Part shown: positions 62,293-64,000 of the stretch, piece after piece
Layout: each line of letters opens with the position of its first letter
Position numbering within the stretch: position 1 is the stretch's first letter
Assembly: GCF_023168325.1 (NCBI RefSeq)
Contig: NZ_AP025688.1
Location: forward strand, 806,001-870,000
DNA length: 64,000 bases
Reading direction: 5' to 3'
Source of the DNA: Tsukamurella sp. PLM1
GTDB taxonomy: Bacteria; Actinomycetota; Actinomycetes; Mycobacteriales; Mycobacteriaceae
Notes under the pieces: generated by a model
The model's database searches: none
Told to the model about the DNA's origin: nothing
The model's input: the letters and a program-made list of their open reading frames with translations, nothing else
Program-made: the position numbers and the translations under genes

Positions 62293-63214
62293 AGGGGACG
62301 ACGACGGCCACGGGCGTCTCTGCGGCGCGGATCGCGCGCTTCACCGCTGTCATGTACAAGCCGCACTACGCGCTGTACGGCGTGCTGTGGGTGCTGGCAC
62401 TGGAGGGACTGGCCGCCCACGCCGCCGGCGCCCAGTGGCGGCCCGGCGCGGCGACCGCGGTCCGGGTCGCGGTGGTGGCGATCGTGCTGCTGTACCTGCG
62501 CATGGTCGACGAGCAGAAGGACCTCGCCTACGATCGCGTGCACAATCCCGATCGACCGCTGGTGACGGGAGCCGTCACCGCTGCGGACCTGCGGGCGGCG
62601 ATGGCGGTGATCGCGGCCGCCGCACTCGCGGCCTCCGCGGCCCTGTCGGTCGGCTCCGCCCTGGCGATCGCCGCGGTCCTGGCCTACGGGCTGCTGCTGT
62701 GGGTGCTGGAGGCGCGGTGGCCGCCGATGGGGGCGTCGGTGACGCTCAACCTGGTGGTCACCTACCCGGTGCAGCTGCTCGTGACCGGCTACGTCCTGGT
62801 GTCAGCCATGGATACGGGGCAGGTCCCGGCGTCCGGCCGGGCCTGGTGGGCCGCGGTCGTGTTCGCCGGTGCGTTCCTGCAGTTCGAGTTCGCGCGCAAG
62901 ACCTCTCGCGCGCCGCACCCCGGCGAGGCGTACTACTCGAGCGAGCTCGGCGTGCGCGCGAGCGCGGCGTTGGGCCCGCTCTGCGCGACGGTGGCGGTGT
63001 TCGCCGCGGTGGCGCTGATCCGCCCGTGGGAGCACACCGGCGGTGATGCCTTGCTCGCCTGGGCACCCGTGGCGCTGTGCGCGCTCCCCGCTGCGGGTGC
63101 CGCACGGTTCGCCCGGTCCCGGAGACCGAGTATCCCGTGGTGCCGGCCCTGCTGTTCGTGTTGGCGCTGTACGCGGTGCTCATCGCCGTCGCCCTGGTGG
63201 TGCCGGCCCGGTGA
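62289..63214 (+). CDS. UbiA-family prenyltransferase, one frame break
   Basis: About 308 aa from GTG 62289 (GTGA overlap). The prenyl-diphosphate motif is DEQKDLAYDRVHNPDRPLVTG (DxxxD-like) after helix 2; eight or nine membrane segments, with EFARKTSRAPHPGE as the second polar loop. Moves a prenyl group to an aromatic or other acceptor. One base lost near 63122; the end reads EYPVVPALLFVLALYAVLIAVALVVPAR. Last gene of the operon; the P450 gene converges 11 bp away. Confidence 0.8.
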
Positions 63215-63225
63215 TCGCGTACGGT

Positions 63226-64000
63226 TCAGGCGTACGCGCGGGGCCCGAGCACGACGGGCAGGGCCGACGGTGCCGGGACGAAGTCCGTCGTCGACGGTCG
63301 CGGGTCGCCGCCGACGGGCCGCGGATCGCGGCTCGAGTACAGCGCCGCGGTCGCCAGCAGGATGATCGTGATCGCGAAATTGCTGCCCGGGCAGTGGCGT
63401 TCGCCCACCCCGAAGGGCAGGACCGCCCGCTTGTCGATCTCGTGGGCGCGTTCCGCCGTCCACCGGTCGGGGTCGAACCGCTCGGGTTCCGGGTAGTACC
63501 GCGGGTCGTGGTGCACCAGGTACGGGCTGTAGACGATCATCGCGTCGGCGGGCAGCGCGAGCGTCGTCCCGTCGGGGCCGGCGGCGTCACCCGTGCCGAA
63601 CACCACCTCGCCGTCGGCGTTCTGCGAGCTGATCCACGGCCCCCACATGCGCAGCGTCTCCTGCACCACACGGCGCAGGTATTCGAGCCGGGGCAGGTGT
63701 TCGGGTGCGACGGGGCCGGCCCCGACCACGTCGTCCACCTCGGCCCGCACCCGCGCGGCGACAGCACCGTCGGACATGATCTCGTGCCAGACCCACGCGA
63801 GGATCGACGCGGTGGACCCTACGCCCGCCGCGACCATGAGGATCAGTTCGTCGATGATCTCGTCGTCGGACAGCCGCACACCGGTCTCGGGATCGACGTG
63901 CGCGACCAGTGCCGAGAGCACATCATGCCTGTCCCGGTCGGACGCGCGGTACGCGGCGACGACGGCGCCGATCTCGGTCCGCAGTGCGGCCGCGCTCGTA
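63226..64000 (-). CDS. Cytochrome P450, C-terminal part (gene continues past the window)
   Basis: About 258 codons seen. I-helix LILMVAAGVGSTASILAWVWHE (AGxxST), K-helix ExxR in VVQETLRMWG, PERFDPDRW and heme loop LPFGVGERHCPGSNFA with the Cys ligand. A monooxygenase. It faces the UbiA gene and could oxidise the operon's product, but it is not in the same transcript. Only 11 bp separate it from UbiA. Confidence 0.9.
   Translation of the reverse strand, partial: TSAAALRTEIGAVVAAYRASDRDRHDVLSALVAHVDPETGVRLSDDEIIDELILMVAAGVGSTASILAWVWHEIMSDGAVAARVRAEVDDVVGAGPVAPEHLPRLEYLRRVVQETLRMWGPWISSQNADGEVVFGTGDAAGPDGTTLALPADAMIVYSPYLVHHDPRYYPEPERFDPDRWTAERAHEIDKRAVLPFGVGERHCPGSNFAITIILLATAALYSSRDPRPVGGDPRPSTTDFVPAPSALPVVLGPRAYA

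Overview
The window is high-GC (about 70%), densely coded DNA from an actinobacterium of the order Mycobacteriales (mycolic-acid group). Pointers are MspA-type porins, a protein O-mannosyltransferase, RpfB, a two-copy mycolata-type lipoprotein family, GlpR and several leaderless promoters. The order ruc – 5-FTHF cyclo-ligase – galU – glp – rimJ – glpR, and pmt/rsmI – pabB – metG – tatD – rpfB – ksgA – ispE, matches the M. tuberculosis Rv0991c–Rv0996 and Rv1002c–Rv1011 neighbourhoods. Tsukamurella or a close relative fits, but the genus cannot be fixed from the sequence alone.

Layout. 1–2.4 kb: two MspA-like porins and two unknown genes, with lower GC and different codon use. 2.4–8.6 kb: mscL, a PrsW-like protease, a SAF-domain protein, a thioesterase, the redox chaperone gene ruc behind a CIRCE operator, a TetR regulator, and a DUF559 nuclease-like gene between two palindromic repeats. 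8.6–12.8 kb: the galU–glp–rimJ–glpR cell-envelope/division cluster and tRNA-Ala(CGC). 13–23.8 kb: small regulators and enzymes, a branched-chain amino acid exporter divergent from an Lrp regulator, an ECF sigma factor and an unknown HTH protein. 23.8–31.5 kb: complete kdpFABCDE potassium uptake locus. 31.5–46 kb: MFS transporter and the Pmt/RsmI/PabB/MetG/TatD/RpfB/KsgA/IspE block. 46–49.6 kb: copper-responsive operon. 49.7–52.7 kb: ABC-F ATPase and a 3-hydroxyisobutyryl-CoA hydrolase-like gene. 52.8–63.2 kb: a tightly coupled seven-gene biosynthetic operon (PEP-synthase-like phosphotransferase; fatty acyl-AMP ligase fused to a nucleotidyltransferase; acyl carrier protein; thioester reductase; NDP-kinase-like protein; AfsA-type butyrolactone synthase; UbiA prenyltransferase), facing a P450 that runs off the window.

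The operon at 52.8–63.2 kb is the best candidate for an undescribed system. Enzyme logic suggests that an acyl group is activated, loaded on the carrier, reduced, and joined to a nucleotide- or phosphate-bearing, possibly prenylated, small molecule, perhaps a butyrolactone-like signal. That product is inference.

Two window-wide signals matter. First, about 37 reading-frame breaks in some 25 genes, including essential ones, nearly all look like one or two lost bases in GC-rich runs or palindromes. I read these as sequence errors, not gene decay, and annotate the repaired spans. Second, the 9-mer CGACGGTGC (followed by C or G) occurs about 58 times on both strands, roughly once per 1.1 kb, far above chance, much like a DNA-uptake signal. 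Three families of 60–90 bp palindromic elements also lie between genes.
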